This document shows, in pieces, positions 1-15,980 of a DNA stretch of 64,000 nucleotides. A program made the translations under genes and the position numbers. Location of the stretch: NCBI RefSeq assembly GCF_035594125.1, contig NC_087152.1:6870001-6934000 (forward strand), written 5' to 3'. The notes under the pieces were generated by a model. It made no database searches and was not told where the DNA came from. It worked only from the letters and a program-made list of their open reading frames with translations. How positions within the stretch are numbered: position 1 is the first letter of the stretch; every line of letters starts with the position of its first letter. The stretch comes from Scylla paramamosain. Taxonomy: Eukaryota > Arthropoda > Malacostraca > Decapoda > Portunidae.

Positions 1-82
1 TTCTTTTTTTTATCCTTTTTATCGTTGGGTTCTTTTCACTTTTTTCTCCTCCTTTCTTTATTTTTTTCCCTTGTAACATGTG

Positions 83-85
<3 letters not shown>

Positions 86-179
<94 letters not shown>
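86..179. repeat. (GA)n microsatellite
   Basis: A perfect dinucleotide run of about 94 bases. It creates a spurious Arg/Glu-repeat open frame on the + strand. Confidence 0.97.
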
Positions 180-181
<2 letters not shown>

Positions 182-230
182 GCATCAGCCACGTAGAGAA
201 CGGTGTTTGCTGGCTGTGATGTAGTAATGT

Positions 231-315
<85 letters not shown>
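231..315. repeat. (GT)n microsatellite
   Basis: A perfect run of about 85 bases. The spacer between it and the preceding (GA)n shows no gene. Confidence 0.97.
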
Positions 316-318
<3 letters not shown>

Positions 319-386
319 TTGTAGAACTGGGAAATGTTACCACTGAAGGAACGGTGGTGGTGGTGGTACTAGTGATGGTGGTGGTA

Positions 387-725
<339 letters not shown>

Positions 726-740
726 TATGATAGAATATTC

Positions 741-975
741 ATGCCCCGCCCCGCACATCCCATCCCTGCTCCGCCCCGCCACGCACATCCCACGCGCACA
801 CTCCACCATTACCCCGCCCCACACACCCCACCCCTGCCCCGCCCAGCACATACCACACCTGCCCCGCCCCGCTCCGCACACACCACTTCTGCCCCGCTCC
901 GCCCCGCACCCCCATCCCTGTCCCACCCCGCTCCCGCACACACCACCCGTGCCCCGCCCCGCCCCGTTCACCCTC
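741..975. repeat. C-rich degenerate minisatellite
   Basis: Diverged units of roughly 24-28 bases share the core CCCGCCCCGCACACACCAC with CCTGCC spacers. The + strand is almost purine-free apart from the A and G of the core. A Pro/His/Ala-rich frame of 171 codons crosses it, but its composition is simply that of the repeat. Confidence 0.85.
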
Positions 976-1117
976 CCTGGCCCCCGAAGGCTCCACGTGC
1001 TCACCTCGACCCCATAAGGAAGAGGAGGAGGAGGAGGAGGAGGAGTACGAGGAGGAGAGGAGGATCAAAAACCATAGAGGGCAGGATAGGAAAGAAGGAA
1101 AAGGCAAGGCAAGGCAG

Positions 1118-1120
<3 letters not shown>

Positions 1121-1200
<80 letters not shown>
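1121..1200. repeat. (AG)n microsatellite
   Basis: A perfect 80-base run. It is one of four (AG)/(CT) arrays packed between 1121 and 1647. Confidence 0.97.
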
Positions 1201-1203
<3 letters not shown>

Positions 1204-1265
1204 GAAGGGTCTTCTATACTCTACAGTGGGTAAGGACGCATCTCCCTCTCCTTTAGATGTCTTTA

Positions 1266-1268
<3 letters not shown>

Positions 1269-1341
<73 letters not shown>
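1269..1341. repeat. (CT)n microsatellite
   Basis: A perfect run in the opposite strand sense to its two neighbours. (AG)n-(CT)n-(AG)n therefore forms long inverted complementarity over 1121-1498. Confidence 0.97.
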
Positions 1342-1343
<2 letters not shown>

Positions 1344-1405
1344 ATTACGTCATCAGAAGGTTAAGACATCAGCGGCTAAGGCGGTCACGTTATTCTTCCT
1401 TGGAT

Positions 1406-1406
<1 letters not shown>

Positions 1407-1498
<92 letters not shown>
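1407..1498. repeat. (AG)n microsatellite
   Basis: A perfect run of about 92 bases, followed by a GGGGGGG run. Confidence 0.97.
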
Positions 1499-1502
<4 letters not shown>

Positions 1503-1544
1503 GGGGCTGAGCACTATGGAGTGAAAGAAGGGAAAAGAAAAGAC

Positions 1545-2070
<526 letters not shown>

Positions 2071-2931
2071 AAATGTGTATAGGGCAAATCCCAAAAAATC
2101 TGTTTCTTACTTTCTTTCAGTCTTTTCTCGTTGATAAAGAAAAGAGAAAGGAGAGTTATTACGAAATTTGTATATATAAAAGAAAAAAAACTGCTCCTTG
2201 GTTCTCTTTAATGTTTTCGTAAAGGAAGCAAAGACGAGGAAGAGACAAAATGAGGGAAGGACGCAAGAAAGAAGGAAACATGTTACGAATCGTGTGCTAA
2301 AACTGCTTCAGTCTGCATTTTTCTTAGTCTTAATATTCTCGCAAAGGCCTTCCCCATCTGGCGCAGCAGCGGGCAGTGACTGATGCTGAAAGTCACATCG
2401 GAAAATAAACAGATTCTCCGACACTGACTTTCAATCTTGTGGACATTTTTCGTTCCACGGACACTTCTGTTTCATATAAACGTCTAAACCCCGACTTTTC
2501 TTCCGTTTTTTTCTCCGCTCTTTAACTAAACCTCAAGGTGGCGGGTGACGGTGGCGTCGCCCTACTGCTGGGTCACCCACCAAAGGCAGCATCCTCACAT
2601 TTTTTGATATTTTGAATGGTCAGGGAGCTTAAGGCCACAAAATCTCAGAAAATGTTCATTGGTCTCTAGATTCATTCGTTTGAAATGAAGAAAAGTCAAA
2701 CACTAACATGACCTTTCTTTTAGAGCAAGTCCTTTCCTCCTCAAGCTGATGACGAGCACGCTGCCTTCGCTGCATGAAAGTCCGCAAGATGCCGACACAC
2801 TCTTGGGCACGACCATTCCACTGCGTACTGGCACAGGGCCCTCCACTGCGCCGGCCCACTGCCAGGCGTCCCCCTTGCAATACGAGCAAACGCACGCGTG
2901 ACACAGCATGAATGACGCAGTGCTGGTTGCA

Positions 2932-3606
<675 letters not shown>

Positions 3607-4500
3607 AAGCATCAGCAGCGGTAGTAGAAGCACCACCACCGACACCACCATCACTAGTATAAGTCGCCATCATGACAATAATAATCGTAATAACAATAAT
3701 TTCCAAGCCAATGGAAGACACAAAACAGCATCGGCGGTGGTGGAAACCCGCAATCACACACCCACAGAACTGCCGCTCGTTTGTTGCCCCAAGGCTGCAG
3801 CACGGGCCAGGGTGTCCGGCAAACACGCGCGGGGGGAGAGAAAATGTATGGGTGATTGAACAGAAACAGGCAAATTATTACAATGCCTGAGTGTGTTCTG
3901 GAGAAGACCAATGCAGCCATTCACACTGGCATGGCTTTCCTTCTGTATCGGCGTCATATGGCCTTGCTGTTGGGACCCTAATTTAGTTAATCAATCACTA
4001 CCGTGTGCCGCACAAGGATGAGTGGAAGGCACAGCACGCGGGAAAGACGTGCGCAAAAAACTTAGCATCTTTCCCTCAATTTAGGACAAGTGTGACTAGT
4101 GGTCTTCCTGCAGCTAAGTCGTGGTTCTAATAGCAGGGCAGTGACAAAGGGAGGTCTGTCGAAAAGTATGCATATAGAAATACTTATTTTATCTACACCT
4201 TGAAAAGAGACTGTTGTTTTATCTTTATATAGAAGAGAACATGGCGCTCCATATCCACCGAATCATTCTAGAAAACAGTAGAAAATTAACTAGATGCAAG
4301 AGATGAATTACTTGTTACATGGCATTATAAAGACGCCATGCCATCAAAATAAATCCTGTGTTCGTCTAAAGAGTAGAGGCGGCAGCAGTGGACGTGACAC
4401 GGCTACCACGGGAGGGCCAAGCAAAACTGTCCAAGGTCGGTGGGGCGAAGGAAGGACGCCCGATGTAATGGCTAAGCTTAGGGAGTGCCGCGGGGCTGAG

Positions 4501-4501
<1 letters not shown>

Positions 4502-4549
<48 letters not shown>
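4502..4549. repeat. (GT)n microsatellite
   Basis: A perfect 48-base run inside a GC-rich patch. Confidence 0.97.
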
Positions 4550-4550
<1 letters not shown>

Positions 4551-4599
4551 CCCAGGTCCCAGGCAGGTCAGCGCAGGCCAACACGTGCACACAGTAATC

Positions 4600-5177
<578 letters not shown>

Positions 5178-5559
5178 AGGGGGAGTGGGGAAGGGGGTTG
5201 TAAATGTGTACTATATACTCACTATACGGGAAACATGCACAGCACACGAGGCGGCCGTCCTTCTAGTGTATACTTAATGTGTGCATGGAGGCGGGCGACG
5301 ATACAAATCAAATACCAACCACGCGACAGTGAAAACACACAAGAAACACCAAAGATTCACATGAACTTACAGGAATGAGAGCGAACATCCACGCCAGGAC
5401 AAAACCCAAAGGGCACACACGCGAAAAGACAAAACAAAAAAAAACATACATACACACAGACAACAGAAAACAAAAATACATATATATACCTGAAAATACA
5501 CGTATACTTGGAGGAACTGCAAACAAATCGAAGCACACAGGTTAAAGATATGACGATCA

Positions 5560-6493
<934 letters not shown>

Positions 6494-6999
6494 TGAGTGT
6501 ATGTGTATTAAAGATCAAAATGTATATGTAGGGAGGAACAAAGAGTATACATAATTATGGGTATATCAAAAGTACATATGAAAGAGTCCATACGTATACA
6601 TCAGGCAGGGTGACGGTGTATACATATAGCTGGCGGTGGAGTATACATGGCATAAATCAATACATAATAAGATAAATACATAAAACAGGGAATAATACAC
6701 ATAACTGAGTGACCTGTAAAGGAGAAAGCGGAGGTGAACAGAGGAGGCAGGGAAGTATACATGGAAGAGCTAGCTGTGTATACATGTGACAGGATAACGG
6801 TGCATACATAATACAAATATAGGGATACATAAGGCAGTGTGAGGGTGCAGGAGTAGTAGGGTGATGGGCCGCGTGTGGCAGGGTGGTGTATGGGAGGTTA
6901 AGGCGTGTATGGCAGGCAGGGGACAGAAAGGGTGATATGGGCATAGCAACAAACACATACAAAAAATTACACTAATAATAACTTTTTTGGCATTTTCAT

Positions 7000-8260
7000 T
7001 AATTTCGGTGCATGCATGAGGCAGCGAAAGGGTTAAGCTTATCACTAGAGCCACAGGTGACCCCACAGGTGCCCACACACGGCACACAGGTGAGGGGCCA
7101 GACAGGTGCACTGATGGGGCAGGGGGCAGGGGAGGAGGGAGGGGGAGCACCCTTCTCTCGCCCCTTCGCACCTGTTACACCTGTTCTAGCCATCATCTCA
7201 CCTGGCCATCTTGTAATAACCACGCCAACCCCAAATTACCTCCCTCACACCGTAATTACGGCCGTCACCCAATTTCCCTGGCACTGGGGAGTGACGTCAC
7301 GGATCCCAGCCCTTCCCCGCCCAGCCTGGGACACTCACACCACGACCAGGACCTCCACCACCAAGTGTGGCAAGTGATTGGTTGTGGAACCCAGAGGGAG
7401 AGGGTTTAAATGCCCAGGAAGTGAAGTTTAAATACCCGCTATCGTGTCATGCAGTGAATGAATGAGGAACCACCTCCCTCCGCCCCGACTTTGCACTTTT
7501 CGATCGCCTCTCTTGCCCAGGGCAGAGCACCCATGGGGTTCAAAGCAGTTCCCGCGGGTTCTATATGTCTTCACGAACCCGTCACACACCTGCACACGTC
7601 CACCAGGCCCCAAACACACCACCAAAACCCAAAAATTTCTTACCTGTGCACTGCCAGAGCCTGCGCCTCCTTTCCGCCATTTTGGAATGTGAATACGTCA
7701 GAGGACCTTGAGGAGGCTGCCGCTGCTCGGGGAAATTGTCTCGCCCACAACCATCGTTCAGCCGCCCCTCCCTTCTCCAGCCTGCCGCCGCCCTGCTGCC
7801 TTCCGCACATCACTCCAGACCCTCGCCGTCCGTGCTTCACACTTTCCATCACTCCACAGTACGATAAAAGTGAACCCCAAGCTTGCGGGGCGGGGCTGGC
7901 GGGTGCGAGGCTGGTCCGAGGTGTGGTCCGCTGCGGGGCGACACGGGGCGAAGGCGAGGGGAAGATCGGGTGGCCGGGCAGCATCCAGTCTAGAGGGGGA
8001 TGAGGTGATGTGGCCCAGAGACAGCCCAGCCTCGCCTCTCTCCTACCCCCCGAAACCCACATGAATTTGGACTGGGGGGGCCCTCTGATGCACGAATAAT
8101 GCACTTAATACCCCTGGGCGCCTTCCCTGGGCCAAGCGCCCCACCCTGGTCACAAAAACACACACCCGCGCCACGCCGACGAGCCTATGAAGTCGAATTT
8201 TCACACCCCGGCAATTTCCAAATTCCAAACGAGTGCGATTTTGGGGATGAAGGTAATTTC
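7000..8260 (-). promoter_or_regulatory. CpG-rich promoter-like region
   Basis: This is GC- and CpG-rich compared with its surroundings. It holds a CRE palindrome TGACGTCA (7292-7299) and, on the minus strand, the YY1-like start context CAAAATGGCGG. Two TTTAAA-containing stretches (7406 and 7428 area) are the only TATA-like words. On the minus strand the region would lie upstream of and around the candidate first exon at 7680-7644. Direction and activity are inferred. Confidence 0.35.
7644..7680 (-). CDS. Candidate first coding exon of an unidentified minus-strand gene
   Basis: Read on the minus strand, an ATG in good context (CAAAATGGCGG) starts at 7680. Twelve codons follow (Met-Ala-Glu-Arg-Arg-Arg-Arg-Leu-Trp-Gln-Cys-Thr) plus one base, ending in a near-consensus donor ACAG/GTAAGAA with the GT at 7643-7642. 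An ATG carrying a YY1-type ATGGCGG motif at the start of a short first exon in a CpG-rich block is common in housekeeping genes. No downstream exon is recognisable between 7640 and 1, which is mostly simple repeat, so the rest would lie before the window. The product is unknown and the call may be wrong. Confidence 0.3.
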
Positions 8261-8537
8261 TCTGCGTATTTAGCATCCAGAGAGCTCAAGTTTTGGGTGA
8301 AATGGCAGCGGGAATCCTGCGGCAGTGCCATGGTGGTCGCGACGCAGAACACAACTCTGAAACGCCCTCCTCTGCTCCCCATTTCAAATTACCATCATCC
8401 TCACACGGGCGTCCACCAAGCACCACCACAAGCAGCACAGTGTCTCCACCTCGGGCCACGAGCACACCGCCACCCCATAGGCCTACTCTGGCACGCCGAG
8501 GTTCTTGTAGGCCTAATACACACAGCCTTACCCCATC

Positions 8538-8561
8538 TCACACAACACACACACACAAACA

Positions 8562-8608
<47 letters not shown>

Positions 8609-8755
8609 TGACAACACACATACATATAACACACCACAAACACATGCACACACACACTACATACACATGCACACACACACCTTACACACATGCACATATC
8701 TCCACTGACAACACACACACCACACACACACACACACATAAATATCTAGACACAA
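8538..8755. repeat. Interrupted (CA)n tract
   Basis: (CA)n with a pure core at about 8570-8605, then imperfect ACACAC/CATGCACA units. The Thr/His frames here are artefacts. Confidence 0.95.
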
Positions 8756-9722
8756 ACACAATTCTTTGCTGCTATTCTCGCCTCACCCCCTGAACCTCTA
8801 CCTTCAAAGCCTGCACTTGTGTTATGCCTGTCAGCCTCACGCACAAGAAGCAGTCTATAATAAACATTTCCCTCACCTTCAAGTTGATCACCAGCATCGC
8901 AGTATCTTATTTCCCTTCCCCGCCCCGCCCCGCACCGTGCCCCGCCCCATCAACCTCCCCCCCCAGTGAACCTAAAGCCCCCAGGTGATCATTTAGTACA
9001 CAGAAAGTAACTACAGGGATTTGAGCACGTTTTAAAATGGGTACTTACTCTTTCAGATGATTCCTGTGGCTGGGAGGAGAAAATACGCAAGGGTTTGTGG
9101 TCTTCCTCGCCGTCCCAGGAAGCCTCGCCGCCTCCCATACACCTCTCCACACTTACACTGTTGCTGGATAATTTGACTTTTTTCACTTCCACACTTCCGT
9201 TTCAGTCCGTGCATTGAGTTGTCACTGCATCTGATCAAGTTTCTTTCAGATGTGTGGAGTTTAGCTGGTTTGTTCCGTGGGCTGTTCACATTTTTTACCA
9301 CTGTACTTGTGTGTTCCAATGCTTCACTGAGGATCATGTGCGTCACTTTATATATTTATTGGGTTTCTTTCACTCGACTGCAATTACTACTCACTGCTTT
9401 ACGTTTACCAATCAATCAATCGATCAATCAATCAGGGTTACCTTTATATATATTTGTCTTCTTACATGCAAACTTCCGCCGCTTGGTCTGTGCTGAGTGA
9501 GTATGTCTCGTGCACTCCTGCCGTACATTGCCTTCCCTCTGCTCGGAAACATTACACGCTGACATGTTATTGCCGCGGCGCCACGTGCTGCCTGCGCCCC
9601 GCCACGTGCGAGTCACAGCACCATGATATGTGAGGTGTTCCGTCGCCGTCTTGTCTGATTTATATGTCTACACTTCATCACTATGCTGGAAATTTTGTTC
9701 AGCGCTGGCATACGGAACAGGA

Positions 9723-9725
<3 letters not shown>

Positions 9726-9784
<59 letters not shown>
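9726..9784. repeat. (CA)n microsatellite
   Basis: A perfect run of about 59 bases. The flanks 8760-9720 and 9785-10320 show no gene I can name. A GTAAGT donor-like word on the minus strand (9048-9043) follows a short open frame but has no other support. Confidence 0.97.
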
Positions 9785-9787
<3 letters not shown>

Positions 9788-10321
9788 GAGATAGCACATT
9801 CATTAAAATTTTGCTATTGTACTCAACCATCAATAATCAGTCAATATTTACTTTCACAAAATTTATCAACCATCTCTTAACATCAGTACTGCGGGAAAGC
9901 AAACCACGAGTGTTCAACTATGTACTAAATCATCACTAATCAATCAGTACTAACCTCCTTAACAATTCCTAACTTATTCTAACCAGTACTCGCAGGAAAG
10001 CTGTAGAAGTAAAACCCCACAGTGACCCACCCACAATCAAGCTCCTTCAAGTCACACACTCTTTGGGCGCGTCAGGAGGCGATCAAAGGTCTTCCGAACG
10101 CACTCTGAAAGACTCGCCCTGTCAATCTTCTTACACTAATCTCACAATCCAGGAGTTATACAATATTGAATCACCGGGACTGGTCTCACATATGCCACAG
10201 CTGTCCTGCCAAGACGGAGCGCCACCACCACGCCACACACAAACGTGATCGCCTTTCTGTGCATGAGAAATGAAGACGTGGTGCTTGGATGAATGTTTGT
10301 TTACTTTAATTTAGCGGTGGA

Positions 10322-10474
10322 GGCGGCGGCGGCGGCGGCGGCAGCAGGCATCATTCTAGCACCCACCCCCCGCCGCGTGACGTGACAAGCGGGGCAAGCT
10401 GAGGACCACCACCACCACCACCACCACCACCATCGCCACCACCACTACCACCACCACCACCACCACCACCACCG
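10322..10474. repeat. (GGC)n and (CCA)n trinucleotide arrays
   Basis: A short GGC run (10322-10345) is followed after a unique spacer by (CCA)n with a CATCGCCA interruption (10406-10474). Confidence 0.93.
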
Positions 10475-10548
10475 CAGGGAAAGGACAGACAGGCAGACCA
10501 ACCCATGCAAGTCTCGCCATTGAGTCTAAACTCCGACGGTCAAGTAAA

Positions 10549-10550
<2 letters not shown>

Positions 10551-10618
<68 letters not shown>
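10551..10618. repeat. (GT)n microsatellite
   Basis: A perfect run of about 66 bases. Confidence 0.97.
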
Positions 10619-10677
10619 ATAATTGTATATTCACCATAATGTCACTATCAAGACACTGTTACAGATTGTGAGAAAAA

Positions 10678-10838
<161 letters not shown>

Positions 10839-10887
10839 TGAGCGGTGTGTGAAAGTAAATTTGTGTGTGATGTTATAGTTTTTAAAT

Positions 10888-10888
<1 letters not shown>

Positions 10889-10960
<72 letters not shown>
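10889..10960. repeat. (AG)n microsatellite
   Basis: A perfect run of about 72 bases. Confidence 0.97.
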
Positions 10961-10962
<2 letters not shown>

Positions 10963-11011
10963 ATATATAATTACTGGTAAACATTGACCACTTTCCCTCT
11001 GACAAGAACAT

Positions 11012-11029
11012 TAGTAGTAGTAGGAGTAA

Positions 11030-11088
<59 letters not shown>

Positions 11089-11141
11089 CCAGTAGCAGTA
11101 GTAGTAGTAGTAGTAATAGTAGTAGTAGTAGTAGTAGTAGC
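11012..11141. repeat. (AGT)n array
   Basis: AGT units with ACC, AGC and AAT interruptions. This is the same motif family as 388-725, 2936-3606 and 18846-19066. Confidence 0.96.
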
Positions 11142-11246
11142 AGTAACAGCAATGATAATGAAAAAAAGATGAAAAGTGCACAAGGATAGAAACAAATAAA
11201 GAAAAGAAAACAACAGTAAATAGAAGCAAAAATATAAATGAGTGGA

Positions 11247-11247
11247 C

Positions 11248-11297
<50 letters not shown>

Positions 11298-11397
11298 ACC
11301 AACAATAACAACAATAAACAACAGCAACAACAACAGCACACAATAAACCCAACACACACAATCCAACACAACACAACAAAAAAAAAAAAATCAATGC

Positions 11398-11438
<41 letters not shown>

Positions 11439-11444
11439 TCCAAT

Positions 11445-11484
<40 letters not shown>
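11247..11484. repeat. (ACA)n-(CA)n-(ACA)n compound array
   Basis: Two (ACA)n blocks (11247-11295 and 11445-11484) flank a (CA)n block (11399-11434). The poly-Asn frame on the + strand is an artefact. 11485-12210 has CpG-rich and GGA-rich sequence without an identifiable gene. Confidence 0.95.
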
Positions 11485-12208
11485 CGAAAACAAAACTAAC
11501 ACACCCACAATGCAACACCCAACACCCAACACGACCCCAAGACACCCCACAGATACACACACCAAAACCCTGCACCTCTCACTCTCTCTATCACCCTCAC
11601 ACACACACACACAGTCCCTCCCACTTCGCCACACCACCTCCAGGACCGCACCAGCCTTGTTTACATCCGTTTCCCGCGTAAATACCCTCTGTTTACATCC
11701 CCAGTCTCCCACGTGCGTTTGAATCGACCGCTTAGGAGACGGGAAGAAAGGGGCGGGGCTTGACGGAGCATCGCCACGCTGATTGGTCAACGCTCCCAGC
11801 CTAGCCTCTGCATCACAACCTCTCTATTTACTCTAAACACATCTTTTGTTTGTTCTTTCCGTGTTAAAAGTGACAGCCGAGGCCGTTAAGTGCAGATGCC
11901 ATGGGCGTGAGGTTACTATGGGCTGCGTGGGCGGAATCGTGGGCGTGGTGGGCGGGGGTGTCGAGGGCGCCGCCTTCGTGTTGGGGGAGGGGAAGGGAGG
12001 TAAGGAGGAGGGGTGATAGGGGAAGGAGGGGTGTCTCTAGGTTTAAAGGGATAGACGTGGGAGGAGGAGGGGAGCTGTAGGGGGGTGGATGGTGGAGGGA
12101 GGAGAGGTGGGAATAAGGAAGATGGAAGGGTTGGAGACGGGGAGAGGAGTTCAGGAGGAGGAGGAGGAGGAGGAGGAGAGGAGGGTGGTAGCAGTGTTTG
12201 TAATATAC

Positions 12209-12212
<4 letters not shown>

Positions 12213-12244
<32 letters not shown>

Positions 12245-12288
12245 GACATGATGATTACGTAATGTGTGAAAATGCTGCTGTGTGATGG

Positions 12289-12349
<61 letters not shown>

Positions 12350-12525
12350 AATTAATTCTCCACAAAATATATATACAATAAATAACATACAATAAAAAAA
12401 ATGCTAAATTGTAGTGAGTATCGACACACACACACACACACACAAAGGGATTAATTCTTCACAAAATCTATATACAATAAAACAACATACAATTAAAAAA
12501 AAATACTAAATTGTAGTGAGTATCG
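12213..12525. repeat. (CA)n arrays embedded in a tandemly duplicated ~97-base unit
   Basis: (CA)n runs lie at about 12213-12242, 12298-12347 and 12424-12443. The block starting GGAATTAATTCTCCACAAAA (12348) and ending TGAGTATCGACACACA recurs at 12447-12527 as GGGATTAATTCTTCACAAAA with only a few substitutions. The unit was therefore duplicated together with its CA tail, and only the CA length differs strongly. Confidence 0.85.
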
Positions 12526-13530
12526 ACACACACACAGTGAAGAAGTAACAAAACACACGCTTTTTTTTTTTTCCCTCTTTTTTTTTCATCTTCTTCATCT
12601 CGGTCTTCACAATGCCTTATTTCTTATCCAACCCAACAGATGGCGCGCTAAAGTAAACCTTGATGCAGGACTCAGACCACCGCAGAAAACAGAGCAAGAT
12701 CATCACAATAAGCTCAGGATATTTACCGTAATTCAGGCGTCAGATAATCTAGAATGCAATATCTAAAAAAAATAATAATAACAATAATAATAATAATAAT
12801 AAAAATGTCTTTCATTTAATGTAAGATGTCATTCTTTTTTTAAATCTTGTGCGACGACTTATGGCCCTATTGCTGAGGCGCCACTGTATTCAAATCAGTC
12901 AATAGAACCTTACCATACAGCTGTTTATTTTCTATGATCCTACAATACACTTATCCCGCCTTAATTCTGAACGCACATTTTCAGTTTGAGTCGCTAAACC
13001 CTCCCCGTGCCCCCATTCAAGAGGACGAAGAGAAGGAGGAAGACGGGTAAAAGAAGACATGAACAAAAGAAAAGATGAGGTTACACTGATGAGGTGAAGG
13101 AAAGTATAAACAAAGAGAAAAAGGTAAGAGAGACCAATGTAAAGATGAGGTGAGTTGATAAATACAGACTCTTGCACTAGAAGGAAAAAAAAAAAAGAAT
13201 GATTGTATGGATAGTTGTTACCTGGTGTGTGCGCGGGATGGATACCTGCATGTACTGAGGCGGCGGTGAAAGTTAGCAGCGTAGGTAATGGACATGTGAC
13301 TCCGTATACCCACATGAGGAGCCTTAGCGCCGCACTCTTAAACCCATCGTCTCGTTATCGTCTGTCGTTAGCAAGCTCTACCGACAATGGTGGTGACTTG
13401 CAAGTTTTATGATTGTTTTGATACTGTGACAGGATTTCTGGCTAATCACAGAGAGAGAGAAACACCAGTGAATACATGATTGTTTACCTGTGTGCCCTTT
13501 GACAACAGTCCACGTGAAAGAAGGCAGTGT

Positions 13531-13626
13531 TTAACCTAACCTAACTTCAACTAACCTGACCTAACCTAACCTAACCTAACTTCAACTAACCTAACCTAAC
13601 ATTACCTAACTTAACCTAACCTAACA
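13531..13626. repeat. Interstitial telomere-type (CCTAA)n / (TTAGG)n tract
   Basis: About 96 bases of CCTAA pentamers with CTTCAACTAA and CATTA interruptions. TTAGG is the canonical arthropod telomere repeat, so this is an interstitial telomeric sequence. Shorter relatives are at 38181-38198, 43367-43382 and 51147-51162. 12530-13530 and 13630-14680 contain no gene I can support. Confidence 0.85.
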
Positions 13627-14683
13627 TAAGAATACGAGCCTTAGTCCTTATTACCCTACATACTACCCTGCATCTCTTCCTGTAGATCAGATGGTGTGAT
13701 TGCTCACTAACAGCGTAATGAGCAAAACTATGGGCATACGGTTGTTTATTCTTCCCTTGTGTTCCTTTATCCGTAAGACCTGAAGCCCGTGCACAGTGGC
13801 AGCTTAGCGACGCCTGTGGTGCACTTAGTTCCACAGAATCTACACAGTATCATGTCTTATTTCACGGTCTGTTAAACCTCATCGTATATTGCTTTGTCAG
13901 TTTCAACGTACGTAAGGAAACGATAAATAGTAGACTTTCTTTCTACGGGAGTTTTCGATGGTCGCTCATCTTTTTTTCTTTTTTATACATTACGGCAAGG
14001 AAAGCGTTTGTGTCCTCGATAAAGTATTTGCGGGGCCTCCCTAATTGCACGGTAAAGTTGTTCAAAGTCCACAGAACAAACTAGGCTTAACACCGCTGCC
14101 CGCCGCCTCCTCCCTCCCGCACCCACAGAGAAGCAAGGCACTTTCAAAATGAGTAAGGTTGATTTGGTCTCCTAAGCTCCCTGACACTCCTCTCTCGGGA
14201 ATCAAGTCTTGGGAAGGTGAACAAACACAATAAAGCAAAGTATTCCAGTTAAAAGGGATGAAGTGAAAACTCAGGTGAATTCTTCCATTGGTAAATAAGA
14301 CAGACGAGTGTGAGTCAAAAGAAAGTCCTCTGCAAGATTGAAACAAGCATTATATGGACCTTTACGTATCTTGATCTTAATCTTGTGCAGAGAGGAAACA
14401 GATACAACAGAGCAACATCAGAGGAGCATTTCAGTTATTAAGTTCAAGACGAAAGCAGCAACAATTACAACAACAGCGGTAAAATATAAAAGATACCAGG
14501 AGAGGTCCTATATACAGCTGATTTAGACTGAAGGATGCAGGCAATTTGATAATACCGGGCGATAATTAGTGAGGTCAATTGGTCATCAGCACATTTCATC
14601 CTCGGACAGAATGGTACACCTCGGGACTCAAGACTTTTGGGAACTACAGAGGTAGAGGATGAATATAGTTTGCTCTTAGGATT

Positions 14684-14765
<82 letters not shown>

Positions 14766-14846
14766 ACACCCATTCATCGCCTCCCCTTCCCCCTCCCCCC
14801 ACTCCCAAACACATGCGTACAAACCCAGTTCATGCGTGCACCCATC

Positions 14847-14876
<30 letters not shown>
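14684..14876. repeat. (AG)n and (CA)n microsatellites
   Basis: (AG)n at 14684-14762 and (CA)n at 14851-14876, separated by unique sequence. Confidence 0.95.
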
Positions 14877-14880
<4 letters not shown>

Positions 14881-15304
14881 AAGTCCAATTCAAAGCCCTG
14901 GAAAAAGAAATCCTGAGGCGAGGAGGCGGTTGATAATCTGAAGAAACCACACCAATTAGAGAACATAAGGCCTGCTAAGGTTAAGATGTAGCGGGGTGTC
15001 GGGCCTTGTTGTGCTGCGCTGGGCTGTGCATCAGAGGCTTCATTAGGGATAACAGAGGGTAAAATAACAAGTACACGTAACGGCAATGCGGTCTTATGTC
15101 ATGTGGTGCTGAGTGGTGGAGTGAGGGAGTGATGTGGCTCTGTTTGTTTCACTTCTCTGGATTTCCTATGTAGTTTTTATCTCCCCTTTCTTCCTGCCTC
15201 CCTTTTTTATCTCAGTTTTTTTTTTTTTCCTCCTATTCTTCCGCTTTTCCCTTCCTCCTCCTTTTCGTTCTCGTATTTCTCCTATTTTCTTCATATTTCC
15301 TGCT

Positions 15305-15310
<6 letters not shown>

Positions 15311-15385
<75 letters not shown>

Positions 15386-15729
15386 TTTTCTTTCTCCCTG
15401 CCTTTCATGAACTCCTCCTACTTTTTACTCCGCCTTTTCTCTTCCTCTCCTTCATTCTCGCTTTCATTCTTCATTTTTCTCTCCTCTTCCACCTCTGTCC
15501 TTCTCTGTCTTCTTTCACTTCCTTCTTCCTCACTTCTTCTCGCTCCTCCTCCTCCTCCTCCTCCTCCTCCTCCTCCCCGTCTTCCTTTTTCTCCACTACC
15601 GCTTCATTCTTCTTGCATTCAGGTGATTTTCCTCCGCCTCCTCCTCCTCTTCCTCCTCCTCTTCCTTCTCCTCCTTAATCTATGTGTTTTAGCGAATGAG
15701 TGAATGAATGAATAAGCATAAATATATTC

Positions 15730-15810
<81 letters not shown>
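15311..15810. repeat. (CT)n, (CTC)n, (CT)n pyrimidine cluster
   Basis: (CT)n at 15311-15382, (CTC)n at 15543-15575 and (CT)n at 15736-15810 lie in a pyrimidine-rich + strand starting near 15180. Frames of Ser/Leu/Phe follow from the composition. Confidence 0.93.
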
Positions 15811-15814
<4 letters not shown>

Positions 15815-15980
15815 AACCAAATCTTGGGGCCGAAACATCCTGAATTCCCGGCTGGCGTGGTTTCCAGTTCTCTTGAGACCCACTTGGTCGTTTCTGTATT
15901 CTTCACTCTCTGGGTTCTCGTTGCGACTGTTTTCCAAGGCCACGGAAATTTTTAGCCTGGTTTTCATGATGTTTTCCTAG

